Assembly (NCBI GenBank): GCA_963169105.1
Contig: OY720632.1
Location: 7,192,001 to 7,256,000 of the forward strand
From: Ceriagrion tenellum
Taxonomy: Eukaryota > Arthropoda > Insecta > Odonata > Coenagrionidae
DNA: 64,000 nucleotides
Direction: 5' to 3'
Positions within the stretch are counted from its first letter, which is position 1, and each line of letters begins with the position of its first letter. The position numbers and the translations under genes were made by a program. The notes below the pieces were generated by a model that did not search any database, was not told where the DNA came from, and saw only the letters and a program-made list of their open reading frames with translations. Of the stretch, positions 1 through 11,250 are shown piece after piece.

Positions 1-2235
1 TTAATTACTGAGATTATCAGTCACATAAAACAATAATTGTGCTCAATGGAATTTAAATATATATGCTTCGCTAGTCTCACTGCCGTTATAATTAAAAAAT
101 ACAGTTCGTATAGTATGGTCTCTCGTGACTCGGGAAAAATCCCGCGAAGAGTATTGACTAACAAAATATAATTGCCTCGTTTCGGGTATGATGACTGGAG
201 AATTTCACTACGCTGGCACTTTTATTGTTGATAACGTTTTAGGTCACTTGCACAATGCAGCTACGAACCCTTATCAGAAGATTCTTCCCGCAATGGATGC
301 AAATAGTCCTGTACAAACAGATAAATTAAACTAGCAGGACCTGATTGCCCCGCAAATTGAATTAACTATTGTTGCGATGACCCAAAGCAGAAACATAATT
401 GGATCATTCACCCTGAAATAAAATTACTATACTTGGTGAGGTTGCTGGAGGAATAAAATTGATTTTGGTGTACGTTTTTATTTCTAAACGTTTAAGCACT
501 GCAACGATGCACAGTTACGGTTTTCATAAGTTAATATCCAGTGGAGAAAATTTTACTAAATTAGGTACTGTTGCTGATATTCACTGTGATTTGTAACCAA
601 ATATAGGAACTACATTTAACAGCGTCGATAGTGTTTCAAAATTTCATATTAATCATAGGCGAGGCACCTCACATACTGTCCGTCATTTTGATTGTTCCTT
701 AATTTTTAAATTTCTTCACCGGTTGGTGGATGGCTCACGAATGGCACGGACACCTTAACTCAAGCACACAATTCGAAACTGTGATGGGAACTTAATGGAA
801 AACCTATGGCAAGAAATACTACTATGATTTTTCTTTTTGGAGACGTCCTTCTACAAAATAAGACCTGATACCTGTGATTGTAGAGGAAACATGATATGAC
901 TAGCATCTGATAGGCAAAGGTCATTGAAGCATGACTTATTCCCCTTTCTAGTGAAAGAGTTCAAGAATCCAATTTCATAATCGTTAGTCGCGTATCACTA
1001 TTTGTCTTCATCTGTATGCATGATTGCGGTTGGTTTGCTTTTCAATATTCCTTTGTTTCAAGCATTTGATTACGACAATAACAGCCTAATGAAATAAGTC
1101 GCAATGCTATAAACATGAGTTCTCAAAGTTAATTCAAGCATCATGGCATGCTAATTCAATACCTGGTACTAATATGCCTTGCCTTAATTCGATCTGAGAA
1201 CAAATCAATGTCAGCTTACCAAAATAAGAACGAAGAACATTTTTAAAGAAATTTTTCTCATATTGCTATCACATTATTCACCATAAAAAACGTCTACAGT
1301 AAAAAAGTTGAAGATAACACTTCCAAACAGATGTGATAGTCCAATTTTTCCGGTTAAAAAGACATTAGTACGTAGGGTACAATTTCGGCTTTGGCTGGAT
1401 GGGAACATTTTCGTGTGTTTTGCGTGAAAACATTTCGCGTTGGTAGCAAATATTTGGGGCAGGATAACGATCAACGTGACCAAACGTGACAGTAACGGGC
1501 TGTGGCTCTCAGTATCCCATCCAGAAGATGGGTATTGCGACAGACAGCGCCACTCGAATCTCACGGATCAGTTCCATGCGAGTGGGAAAGTGGAAGAAAC
1601 TGGTCTTCCTTACGCCAAATGTCCAGGCCCCGAGAAATGAGACTCAAAGCCTTTCCCATCTCTTTCCCTCAGTCAAGATAAGATACACAATGCACCTGGA
1701 ATGAGGCTAGAAGTGGAAGTGTGATGAAATGATGGCTTAGTATGCGTGGCCTTGATCTTTCTCTACGGCAGGCCATTAAATAGTTTACTCGTATCTCCTG
1801 CGGATGTCTCTATTTTCAGACACGAAATCGACCGAGGGAGGATGTGCTTCTGTCGGGAGTCTGGAGGTGGCGCCTCAGAAAGTTATCGCCCACCAGCGCA
1901 GTCCTAGCACTCTAAACTGGATAATCTGCAAAGCACTCTCCCGCCGACGGTGTATGTCTTCCCTAGGCAAAGTCTAACGCATAATAATCTTCTTCTGTCT
2001 CTCTCCTGGTGTTTAGGCTTTAATCCTTTTCCGGGTTGCCTTAACCATATCATTATTGGTCTTTTGACACCTCTTCCAGCCAATGGCTTCCACTTCAAAG
2101 CCTGCATTGGGTATCTTTTCGTAGACATTTGTAGTGCATGAACTTTTTTTTGTAGATTCACGCAGTTCATTTTAATTTGGATAAAAGTGTCTTTTCTCAA
2201 TGTGTCTGGATAAAATAATGGATAAAAGGCAAGCA
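1..2235. other. Intergenic DNA, no gene recognised
   Basis: AT-rich sequence with only short chance reading frames on both strands (none above 111 codons, none with recognisable motifs). I see no RNA gene and no element ends here. The stretch around 1440-1700 is somewhat richer in GC but shows no coding pattern. Confidence 0.5.
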
Positions 2236-2426
2236 TCAAATTTTCTGTAGATGCGGAAAATCATATGTTGGCCAGACAAGAGGGCCACAGGATGCAGACT
2301 AAAGGAAAACGAACGAAACAATGATCAACTTAAACAGAGGATGACTACACACTCCCTTATACGTGGAAAAGACTTCCACAAAGTTCAAGTATAAGAAATT
2401 CTGTAGCATAATAACCACCGAAGTTT

Positions 2427-2430
<4 letters not shown>
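2236..2430 (+). pseudogene. GIY-YIG endonuclease fragment of a Penelope-like or related retroelement
   Basis: The forward frame around 2236-2290 reads QIFCRCGKSYVGQTRG, which resembles the core of a GIY-YIG nuclease as found at the C-terminus of Penelope-like and some other retroelements (Cys-x-Cys-Gly-Lys, then Tyr-Val/Ile-Gly-Gln-Thr). A stop follows within about ten codons. After a break the frame resumes near 2363 with a charged stretch (STKFKYKKFC) and runs into the (AT)n tract. In intact elements this domain cuts DNA for target-primed insertion. Here it is a short, interrupted relic with no reverse transcriptase next to it. The match is by eye over about 16 residues, so a chance resemblance is possible. 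Confidence 0.4.

Positions 2431-2471
<41 letters not shown>
2429..2471. repeat. (AT)n microsatellite
   Basis: About 43 bp of uninterrupted alternating AT, immediately before the left arm of the fold-back at 2471-2678. Confidence 0.95.
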
Positions 2472-2476
<5 letters not shown>

Positions 2477-2678
2477 AATCTTCGTCACAGGGTGACACTA
2501 AACATAAAAAAGCAAACTCACGAGTTTAAAATTTTCGGTGGGTCGCCCGCACCTTCGTCAGTGATAGAATCTTTCTATCACTGACGAAGGTGCGGGCGAC
2601 CCACCGAAAATTTTAAACTCGTGAGTTTGCTTTTTTATGTTTTATGTTTAGTGTCACCCTGTGACGAAGATTTATATT
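2471..2678. repeat. Long fold-back palindrome (about 100-bp arms)
   Basis: The left arm (2471-2569) and right arm (2573-2678) are reverse complements with only a 3-base loop (TCT at 2570-2572). The arms agree base for base over nearly their whole length. The one clear difference is a 7-base tandem duplication in the right arm (TTTATGT repeated near 2640). Such a structure would form a single long hairpin. It lies between two (AT)n tracts, at 2429-2471 and 2712-2741. It could be a fold-back transposon or an inverted duplication made during repair. Confidence 0.9.
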
Positions 2679-2708
2679 GTTTGCCACGTTCGTGGAATCT
2701 TCGCAAGA

Positions 2709-2711
<3 letters not shown>

Positions 2712-2741
<30 letters not shown>
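2712..2741. repeat. (TA)n microsatellite
   Basis: About 30 bp of uninterrupted TA dinucleotides downstream of the fold-back. It mirrors the (AT)n tract on the other side. Confidence 0.95.
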
Positions 2742-2744
<3 letters not shown>

Positions 2745-2885
2745 TATAGCCTATGCGTAAACCAAATATATCAAATATCTTCCTGCCAAATTTTGTTTCA
2801 ATCGACTCCGTGGTTTACGAGTGATTAAGTAACAGACCGACAGACAGATACAACTAGATTTTTATATATTAGTAAGATAAGATGA
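2742..2885 (+). mobile_element. Probable 3' end of a dispersed arthropod repeat
   Basis: The segment runs from a TTTTTATAG start through CGTGGTTTACGAGTGATT and GACCGACAGACAGATA to TTTTTATATATTAGTAAGAT. This order (an ACAGACAGA block followed by TATATTAGTA) is one I associate with the 3' ends of dispersed elements common in arthropod genomes. I cannot name the family, and no coding part is attached. Confidence 0.35.
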
Positions 2886-3071
2886 TTGTTGTCTCAGAAA
2901 TTCTGACGAAGCCGGCAGAATATCCAGGCGAAACCGTTGATGAAATAGTAATTATTACGCAGTAAATCCAAAAGACACTTTAATCCAAATTTGTACTACA
3001 TGCCCTGTGCAACTATTTTTTTACTCCGATGGCCCACCTAATGTAGGCTAAACACTTGTAAATACAGACGT

Positions 3072-3225
3072 ATTCCTTGATTCGTCTAATCTTGTGTTCC
3101 CTTTCACAGCTCGAAGAACTTCACGCTCATGATGAGTCAACTTTGCTTATTTCTTGTTCTTCTGCTGCCCAATATTCTGAGCCATAGAGTACAATCGGAA
3201 CTGCCATTGATCTATAAAATATTAA
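3072..3225 (-). pseudogene. Non-LTR retrotransposon remnant, C-terminal ORF2 region
   Basis: On the minus strand from about 3222 the frame reads FYRSMAVPIVLYGSEYWA, then ISKVDSS and a stop. A neighbouring frame continues with REVLRAVKGNTRLDESRN. The motif order (AVP-x-x-LYGSE-x-W followed by R-x-V-x-G-x-TRLD-x-x-RN) is typical of the region downstream of the reverse transcriptase in non-LTR retrotransposons. Two frames are needed, so at least one frameshift has occurred, and no upstream polymerase is present. It is a dead, truncated copy. Confidence 0.65.
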
Positions 3226-3620
3226 CCCTTGTATATACTCACCGTAATGAGCAGTAAAATTAGACTTATTGAGAAATTTTAAAGTGGACGCTGCATACTT
3301 TTAAAACAGACCAAAGAGTGAATTTATAGATTTTGAGTAGAAATCCAAGACTATTTTTTTCATGAAAATTGTTAAACTTCGAACATCTGATAATTTTCTC
3401 GGATGGAAAACTATGAAATTGAAATGCGGCATCACATGTAGGTAGTAATCTGTCGGGAGAGGAAACGCAAAGTTTCAACTTCCGGACGGAAAAAATATCT
3501 ACATGTAAAAAGTTTTGGCCAGCCTTTTTTTATTTCCTGTCACTGTGCGTCGGTTTGATTTTAAATAACCATGTCTTGAGAATATTGATACTGTCCTAGG
3601 GCTTTTAGAGCCGTTGAATT
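3226..3620. other. Intergenic DNA with a short shared repeat
   Basis: No coding signal. Positions 3513-3551 carry a segment that recurs at 17519-17560 (see that entry). Confidence 0.45.
3513..3551. repeat. Dispersed repeat, copy 1 (TTTTGGCCAGC...CACTGTG)
   Basis: TTTTGGCCAGC, a T-rich run, ATTTC, and a CACTGTG-containing end. The same arrangement occurs at 17519-17560. Read on the minus strand both begin CACAGTG, which would suit the terminus of a Tc1/mariner-like MITE, but I found no partner end for either copy. Confidence 0.45.
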
Positions 3621-4059
3621 TAGGGATGAGTCGATTACACTGTTTTCGATTCCGATTCTTTCATATCGATTCCAGATTCTCGATTCCGATTCCATCGATT
3701 CTTTTTTGTAATCACAGGTGTGATATTGATATACCAGTAGCGTACGGCTATTATTTAATTTCAAGTAATGGCTGGAATAAAATAATAAAGGCAATTAAGT
3801 CGCTCAAAAAGTATATTTATTAACAAATACCAAATATATCCTCAGCTTATTGAGGTAGATTATAAAAAGTACAAATTAATAGCCTACACCTAAAATTACT
3901 GAGACAAATATGATGTGAGAAATGAAATTTCATTTGAATATTTATCTTTCTGGAATCGATGGAATGGGAATTGACTTTAGGCGATCGATTCTCTATACCG
4001 ATTCTAATCCTGAGAATTGGTCGAATCGAGAATCAACATTAGGATTCGTCTCATCTTTA
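3621..4059. mobile_element. hAT-type MITE, 439 bp, no coding capacity
   Basis: The left end TAGGGATGAGTCGATT and the right end, read in reverse complement as TAAAGATGAGACGAATC, form an imperfect terminal inverted repeat of about 16-18 bp. Outside them lie 8-base duplications differing at one base: GTTGAATT at 3613-3620 and GTTGAAAT at 4060-4067. An 8-bp duplication with a TAGGGATG-type terminus is characteristic of hAT transposons. The subterminal regions on both sides are built from degenerate GATTC/GAATC units. There is no reading frame, so it would rely on a transposase supplied elsewhere. Confidence 0.75.
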
Positions 4060-4067
4060 GTTGAAAT

Positions 4068-7000
4068 ACGACATAAGCGATATGAATGAATTGGTAAAGG
4101 GAGAAAGGCAGAAGGAGAGAATCGGAAGTAAGTGAAGACGTACGACGGGAGAGAGGGGGAATGGAATTGCATCAGCCAATGCAGCAGTGGACGCGAGGCC
4201 AGGGTTAAGTGCTCTTGATGGAAGCGGAGAGTGCTGCCGCTGAGAGGAGGTGAGGAAGCGATAAATCACCGAGCGCAGGGACATCTCAGACGTCGCGACG
4301 GTCGGCTTCAATGGACCGCGGCCATAACTCACTTATTCTTTTCAAGTTTTCACGGTGATCGCCCACAATTCACAAGTATTTTAAAATACATTCGGATAAA
4401 TAAGGTCTCTTCCTGTCTCTCAGAGTAAAGAGAAAAATCGTCAAGAAGTTCGGTGCAAAGTGAACATTCGAAGCACTTAACGATGTCTTGTCACTGTGGA
4501 GGAATAAATGAGGTGACACATCGGAGACCGCAGCAACAAAGTTACCCAACAAGACATGGAGGTGCAACATCCTTGAGTTATGGTGTATCCTGTGCATCCG
4601 CACCAAAACTCTAGGATGAAACACCTCCGGGTCGTGTTGAATATATGGGATCCTAGAGAACTTGATCTCAATAATGGTCTTGCTGCGATAAAAATAAACA
4701 AATTGGATCCTCATATTTCATTTAATTTACGAAAGTCCTCTATTAGCAGATATATTGACTTGGGAGAGTTAGCAATCTCTGGATAAAAAAAAAAATTAGC
4801 TGAATAACCATATTTCATTCGAATGGTAATTTTCAATTTGCTAGAACGATAAGTAACTATGGCAGAGCCGCCACCACGTTTTTTGCCCGCATTTTTTTTC
4901 ACAAAATGTAAGATTTCTTTTGCTGTAAAACATAAATGTAATTATGTAGTATTACCAGCTGGGGAGTAAACATGCAAAAAAAACTTTTTTCTTTTCCTCT
5001 TTTTAATGTGTCAACAAGCCATCGAAGAGATGACTCCTGTTGATGGAAGATCGAGTCAGTGGCCCCAAAGCGGGAATTCCCAATGGGGTACCTATATTCC
5101 AGGCATTTTCGTTGTTGTTTATTTATGTAATAACCCATGTATAACTTTTTGTCATGGAATAAATTACTTATTATCTTATAATTATTTGGGAACGATGAAT
5201 GAAAATGAATGATTGCTGGATATGGGTACCCCAAATTAAACGCCGTTCAATTTTTCTCGAAAGGAAGAAGTTTTTTTTCGTGGAAATATCTTTCTGTCGT
5301 CCTGGAAGGGGATTGGCAAGGGTTACTTCACCAAAAATGGATAGGAAATGGGCTAATAAAGCTCAATCTTCAACGTTTCAACGGAATTCATGTACGGCAA
5401 CTGAAAACATTTTCCGAGCAAATGCAATACAATTATGGTTGAAGAGCATAAAAACGTACGATTAACTATACTAGCTCCTCAAGACAGCCACTTATTTAAA
5501 AGGAGAAGTAATTTCTATAGAAATAGGGTTTGATCGTCTAGAAGAAAAGAAAAGAATTGGAAAGTAGCATTTAACCCCAGGGAGTGCATTTTGTCTGGCT
5601 CTTAAGATTAATATATACAATGGAGCCATCGTCCGCTGCTTAACTCAGTTGCCCCCAGAAAATTGGGCAAGGTGCCTTCTGAAAAAGAGGACGAATCCGC
5701 GTGACCCGAATCCAAGGATCAAAATAAAACAAGAGAGAAACGAGCGCCGTCAGTCGTTTTGATTCTCTGGAAACCGTGGGCACAAAACGACCAAGACTCA
5801 CGCAAGAGTTCAAAAAGCAGGAAAGAACTCCGCTTGCTCCCGGAGTTACGAGCCAAGTTGGAAAAACATTTGTAGAGAATTTAAGTCGAGACGCAGAACT
5901 TGGGAGAAGAGTCTTTTTAGGTGCATGTTTTTGTACAGAGTGGTGGATAATGACGGATGTCGAAGAAGTCCTAAATAAGAAAATCTGAAGAAAAATTACG
6001 AAAAAATAAAAATAAATTATAATATCTTGGCCTTGAAGAGAAAAGTGGATAGTCTTTCGAGAGAAAAGTTTCTCTCTGGCAAATAGAAGGGAGACAGGAA
6101 GACTATGATAAACACATTCGCAAAGTAAAAGATGCATAAAAGTGGAACGCTTTGCATTTGTTCCTAGCTAAAAAAATATTGCTATAGAACTTCATTCGAC
6201 AAATGTTGTGAGTGAGTTATCATCATATATGAACGACAAAATTCATAGTATTTGCAGCTAAAAGTTAAAATGTTACGATCATGAACGCTCTGGACAGGAC
6301 TGGAAGATTGGAAAAGACAATGCTTTCAATGCGTCTATCGGCTAGTAGTTATCTTTTTATAAATGGTAATTGTGCTTAAATTCTGCAAATAATGCAGTGG
6401 AAGATGAGACAGCATACAAAGTGTTATATATTTAAATAGAAGTTGAGGTTTCTCATTGGTGGACCGCTGGTCAAGGGTCCAGTCCGTAAGTTGTGGCCAC
6501 TATAGAGATGTTAAAATAAGCAACCCTTTGTTGACCAGAATGGTAATGAACAGTCATTAAGTCAATCGTGTATTTTTTCGTAAATCTAGTTCATGCATAA
6601 CACAAAGGTTAATTAAGCCTCTTCCAGAGGGATAGCATCTCATTATTTACATCGGTGTGCTGATAACGAGAGCAGTCTTATGCTATACGTTTGTACATCT
6701 AAGATCAGGAGCATTTAATGATAGAAAAACGGTGGAGCTGTTTTTTGCTCATTCAGTACATGAAGGAAGCCGCTTAGTTTGCTCCTTATTCATATGTTCT
6801 TATGATTTTAGCAATGATACTATTGATGAACTTAATTCTGGGATCCCATAAAGGAGGAATTGGTAACAGCTACCACTTTGAGTGATTATAGTAATGAGAA
6901 TATTTGTTTGTTAGATACACCATATAGAGAACACATAGGTAAAATTGACCATGGTTAGAAATAAGTACCTACCTGGCATAATTACACAACTATTGCAGAT

Positions 7001-7141
7001 TAAATAAAATGGCTGACATCAGTTTTTCATCCAATATTTTTAAGTTTAATTACTTAGTCAATAATTATTTTGGCCCCATTTTTATACACACAATCAATAG
7101 CAAGCACTAGCATAAAATATGAACTTAGCTGAATTAGTCAT
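4068..7141. other. Intergenic DNA, no gene recognised
   Basis: Open frames up to 165 codons occur (for example minus strand 5640-6137), but they lack family motifs and have low-complexity, hydrophobic composition, so I read them as chance. The stretch 4080-4330 is purine-rich on the plus strand. No RNA gene or element boundary was found. Confidence 0.4.
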
Positions 7142-7153
7142 GAGAAAAATTCG

Positions 7154-7225
7154 GCCTGGACCGGGAATCGAACCACGGACCTTTGGTTTGCCGGACCAAA
7201 GTGCAGACCACTAATCTATCCATTT
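7154..7225 (-). repeat. tRNA-like SINE head (left copy)
   Basis: Read on the minus strand it contains a B-box-like GGTTCGATTCC and a seven-base-pair anticodon-type stem CTTTGGT/ACCAAAG around the loop CCGGCAA. The 5' acceptor strand does not pair with the 3' GGTCCAGGC end, and position 33 of the loop is C rather than T. It is therefore tRNA-derived, not a working tRNA gene. Confidence 0.6.
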
Positions 7226-7394
7226 TGGTGGATACAAGGCAACTAGATCTTAGGCCCTTTCGGTCCATCAAAGATGGCAACGCAAGGGAGAAGAGGGCTT
7301 CAAAGAAGCCACAACCAAGAGTCAGTATCCTTCACCAGCACAGCCTAAGATCTAGTTGTCTTGTATCCACCAAAATTGCTATGGGAATTGGGAA

Positions 7395-7466
7395 GCCTAG
7401 ATAGCGTAGTGGTTTGAGCATTGGTCCGGCAAACCGAAAGTCCGTGGTTCGATTCCCGGTCCAGGC
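7395..7466 (+). repeat. tRNA-like SINE head (right copy)
   Basis: This 72-base unit begins GCCTAGATAGCGTAGTGG (A-box-like) and has GGTTCGATTCC (B box). The acceptor GCCTAGA pairs with TCCAGGC at six of seven positions. The anticodon stem TTGGT/ACCGA encloses the loop CCGGCAA, giving a nominal GGC triplet preceded by C instead of the invariant T33. The T stem is poorly paired. These defects, and the inverted partner nearby, point to a SINE head and not a functional alanine tRNA. Confidence 0.6.
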
Positions 7467-7478
7467 CGAATTTTTCTC

Positions 7479-8174
7479 GTGGCAATTTCTTCAAAAAATT
7501 CACCCGCCATGTTTGAATTTCAAATTGGCTGAATTAGGTTGTTTTTCGTAAGCGATCCTTATTACATTTAGCCTTGGGTGAAGAGCCTAAGGAATGATGA
7601 AACTGTCGCTTATATAAAAAGCAGTGGATCCTTGACTGTTTGCTTCCAGATTTGAAGAGAAAAAATGCTTTCTGAATTAGTTTATTTCACTGACTCTCCA
7701 GCTTGTACGCCGAGAGTAAAAAATAAAAAGGGGACCGACGTTGCGGCAGATTTGAGTGACGGCAAATATTTCTCTGATGCTGAAAAAATATATTATAATG
7801 GGAAAATCGTACACTTTTTTTGGTACAGTTTTAGGACGAGGAAGCGAGAATTTTCTTCGCTTTATATGCTGCCCCATCTGATCTTGTGAGATGTAGAAGA
7901 CTCAGCAGAAGGCGCAGATCAATAAGATTGGTCCGGTATCTATAGCAATAGCTTCGGGCGATGGTGAAATACGAGGAATTGTTTGAGGCACTAATGTTCT
8001 AGAGGGAAACGAGAAACTACCTTATAAACTTCCCTAGATGATGCATCTCTGCATTAAACATCACGTTAAGGGATAGAGAAAATAGCATTCCCCGTCATCT
8101 TAAAGAAGTAAATAAAATAACTAAATAACTTCAAGTATAAGGCCTAGTTTCCGGCTCCACATGGTAGAAATTTA
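7479..8174. other. Intergenic DNA, no gene recognised
   Basis: AT-rich; overlapping frames of 66-74 codons at 7665-7889 show no recognisable motif. Confidence 0.4.
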
Positions 8175-8690
8175 TGTCGTCACTTATAATAAAATATACT
8201 TGGTTTAATCCCACACTATTTTATATAACTCGACCATGGTTTCGAGACCGAGTGTCATCCTCAAGTAAATATTTTGGGTCGCGTTCCCCTTATATGTATA
8301 ACAAGCTCACACAAAGTGTGGAGGGGTAAGGAGGATGGAGAGAGAAGGGAGGGGGAGCGAATTGTTAACGGTCACAACATATTTAGAGGGGGTTTGCATT
8401 TGGAGCTTAAAGGGGGGGCAAGGTCAGAGGGCTTGTCTGTGACGCCGTCGAGACGGTAGGTGGATTCAGAGGAGGGGTGAGGGTGAGAGGAACATTTGGT
8501 CATTACATAAGGTATCATACATAAGGCTATTTAAGATTTCAAAATATTCCATTAAATCAATCATCCGCCCTTTGTTAATACAATGTAAAGTTCTTGGGTC
8601 GAAGTCACACCAGTGTTTTTCTTCGCTTAAATGTTTCACTATTGCAGCGGTTTCGTCACTATTAATTAAATGTCCATTCAAGACACATAG
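8175..8690 (-). mobile_element. 3' end of a Penelope-like (GIY-YIG) retroelement
   Basis: On the minus strand a C-terminal coding remnant (8681-8466) is followed by a C/T-rich 3' region. That leads to a terminus with GATGACACTCGGTCTCGAAA and CCATGGTCGAG near 8270-8232. The sequence type GATGAC...TCGAAACC...GGTCGA recurs at the 3' ends of GIY-YIG-bearing retroelements that I know from animals. The 5' boundary is not visible, and no reverse transcriptase lies upstream, so this is a 5'-truncated copy. Confidence 0.5.
8466..8681 (-). pseudogene. C-terminal part of a GIY-YIG retroelement polyprotein
   Basis: A 71-residue open frame. Its order of motifs is S/D-ETAAIVKHLSEEKHWCDF, then LHCINKGRMIDLMEYFEI, then LCNDQ...SPSPLL at the end. 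This resembles the end of GIY-YIG retroelement proteins: an H-x-x-E-x-x-H block, 'LH-x-I-x-KGR-x-x-x-L/M-E', and a closing 'LNDQ...SPLL'. The nuclease active-site part (the GIY and YIG strands) is not present upstream, so the piece cannot act alone. The frame is open only because it is short. Confidence 0.5.
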
Positions 8691-11246
8691 TTCAATCTCA
8701 CAAAAAAAATCTAGGGAAATTTCAAATGCGTTAAGCTAAATGGGTTATCACTCATTCCCTTAATTATTTTAAAGGCTTAGACCACTGCAAAATACAACAT
8801 ATAGAAGCAAACAAAATTAAAAGTAGATCAATCATCAAAAATAACCTTTCACTGAACATTTCCTCAAATATGTGCCCAATAGATCCTGTGCTGACTTTAA
8901 TGAATTATGTTAAGGAAGCTCAGCTGTTTGCAGACCACCGGTAGCTTCACTTAATAGGACTTTAGCGAGCTAATGAAACCCACCTTTTCCTCCCCCAGCC
9001 TCAATCCTTTTCGAGGCCAATTATCAATCCAGATCCGTCATTCCTTCGATTCCTCGCCTTCCTCCGTTCCTGGGGACGCCGAGGGCAAGCGAGGAAGTAC
9101 AGTGAGATTATTGAGCTCATTGGAGCAATGTTTGTGCATGTGTACATTTCAGTACATCTTTGCATAAGTGATCTCATTACAAAAATGTTTAGAAATAAGT
9201 GAAAAAATGGCATATTACCAATTTTTTTATTTGGTACTATTTAACTACGTAGTCTTGTGGCACATGATATATTTTTCAAGACCATACGATTATATGTGTA
9301 CATATTTTCCCCTAAAGACGAAATAATACGTGCATGGCTCAGTAAAAAATACGAAATAATAATTTGCATGGCTCAGTAACAAATACCAAAGTACCTATCA
9401 TTCTGAGAAATAAACATGTTTTTACATGCAATTTTTCCTAAATATGAATTTTACGATGCAAAACTAAGCCAAAAGAATACTTTGATCAAGTCTAAAGTTA
9501 AAAACATTAACAAATTTTAAAATAAATTGTTGCTTTATAATAAACAATCATTTTCATTCCTATATGAAAAGCATTTTCAACATAATAAACATAGGTACGT
9601 ACTTGAGTAAAATGTGGCACGAGAAATTTTTTTTAACTTGCTTGAAAAGTCATTACAAAGCGCACTCAATGAGTAGCGATTACCGCTGCGATCAACTGAG
9701 AAGGAGAAACGATGGCAAAATCCACGGTAATACAAAAGAGTGAAGAGGGTTGGGAAGAGAGCAGATATGTAAGCGAGGAGATGTTGCGATTCCGAAGCTT
9801 CATCGATTGTTTTTCCGGGTACACGAGTAGATAGCGCAAAAAAACGTGACCTATGTAAACGGAAGGTTGCAAATTCGATAAAGTGGCTTTTTTTATTGAA
9901 GCCAATGAAATTATTATAACGGAAAATTTGTTCTTTCTACTTTCCACTGGAATATTTTGTTATACTTGCCAACAATCTTCTAGCCACACATTGAATTTGT
10001 ACTCGTAATGCAGTTCAAAGACCACACCTTTTTTCCAACCGACATTTAGTGGTTTATGCATCAACCAATTTTCCCTATTAAGATTTTTTTTATCTCCTAG
10101 GAATGAAACTATTGCGAAAACATCGTCATTATATAAATATATGTCAATACTTCCCAATCCAAGGTGTCAAATGTAATTCTAATACTCATATCACAGGTGC
10201 ACATTGAACCTCGTTTTCGAAAATTTGTATTACTTTAACTAGCCGTTAAAATGAATAATAGGTCCTCACTAGATACTTGATTAATAATATATTGCTATAT
10301 TCTCGAGTAAAAATAAATCTCCAAGAAGGCAATGGGTGAAGGCAATGGTATTCTAATAATCCTATATAACATAGTGTTGAGGAAATTTTAAAAGCTCTCA
10401 AACCGACGTCCCATTACGTCCCATTTCTAAGATTTCCAAGAAAGACGATGTCCCATTACGGAATGAGAAACTAGTATTCATACCTACACGTCAAGTCATG
10501 CTTTGCCCATAAGCAATTATTTGTTGTTACTTGTTCAATAAATAAAAAAAAAATTCTTAGAGTTTTGCAAATGTATCCAATCTAAACTTTCCACATTGGG
10601 TAACTGAAGTTAACTCAGCCGCAAAATCTGGGACGCAAAATTCGGAGACTTATAGATTTTCTGAGCACGCCCGCGTACTCCGCATTTAACAGAAGTCGAG
10701 AACCAGAACAGCACTGGTGATATTCGCAGCGCAGAACGGCGTCATGGCAACGGTGTAAGTGCGACGGGGAAACGAGGAAGTAACAAGGTCCCTCGCCAAT
10801 TTGAATTCCCATTCCATAACTTTCCACCCCGGGGTTACGTAGGAGCGGATAATTCTGGGCTCCAAGATGAGTCCGCAAGACGGCAGCGCCAAGGGTGAAG
10901 GGAAGGTGAATGAGACGTGAGTGGATAAAGAGTGAATATTTATGAGCGGAGAGAGCAAAAGGGAGACGACTCGACGAGAAGGGAGGAAAGAAGATGAGAC
11001 AAGGCGAACGAGCTATTAAGTTCTCACACTCCAAGACGAGTCAAATTAAAAGAGAACGAAAATCTGTTCATCTAAAATGGTGGATTCCGTAAAACTACGC
11101 ATATGAATACTTCTACGCTAAATATTTCATTTATAGAGCCAGCTGCAATCCATGGACACAAACTGCAAGCATAACGAAAAACGCCAAAAACGCACAACAA
11201 AAATATTAAAGATTTTATGTCCATTTCTCATAACTGTGAATTTTTC
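8691..11246. other. Intergenic DNA, no gene recognised
   Basis: Contains the small tandem duplication at 9318-9384, a repeated GTCCCATTACG motif around 10407-10455, and a GC-richer block (10615-11035). In that block a 139-codon minus-strand frame lacks any motif I recognise. Confidence 0.4.
9318..9384 (+). repeat. Tandem duplication, two units of 33-34 bp
   Basis: Two adjacent copies of ACGAAATAATA...GCATGGCTCAGTAA.AAAT, differing by a few bases. Confidence 0.85.
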
Positions 11247-11250
11247 TTAA

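Larger units (their letters stand above)
7142..7478. mobile_element. Inverted pair of tRNA-derived SINE-like units
   Basis: Segments 7142-7255 and 7343-7478 are reverse complements of each other with an 87-bp spacer. Each arm contains a tRNA-like domain followed by the shared sequences GGCCGAATTTTTCTC and, on the other side, CAAAATTGG/TTTTGGTGGATACAAG. The right arm holds about 22 extra bases between the tRNA-like part and the shared flank. This could be a fold-back element that captured a tRNA-like unit, or two copies of a SINE inserted head to head. The arms are similar but not identical, so the arrangement is not very recent. Confidence 0.7.

Noticed and set aside
5640..6137. 165-codon minus-strand open frame
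   Set aside because: Phe/Leu/Ser-rich low-complexity translation from AT-rich DNA, no family signature.
7395..7466. Functional alanine tRNA gene
   Set aside because: C at position 33, poorly paired T stem, and an inverted partner nearby; treated as tRNA-derived repeat.
10615..11034. 139-codon minus-strand open frame
   Set aside because: GC-rich stretch with another frame open in parallel on the same strand; composition is unlike a protein domain and no motif is present.
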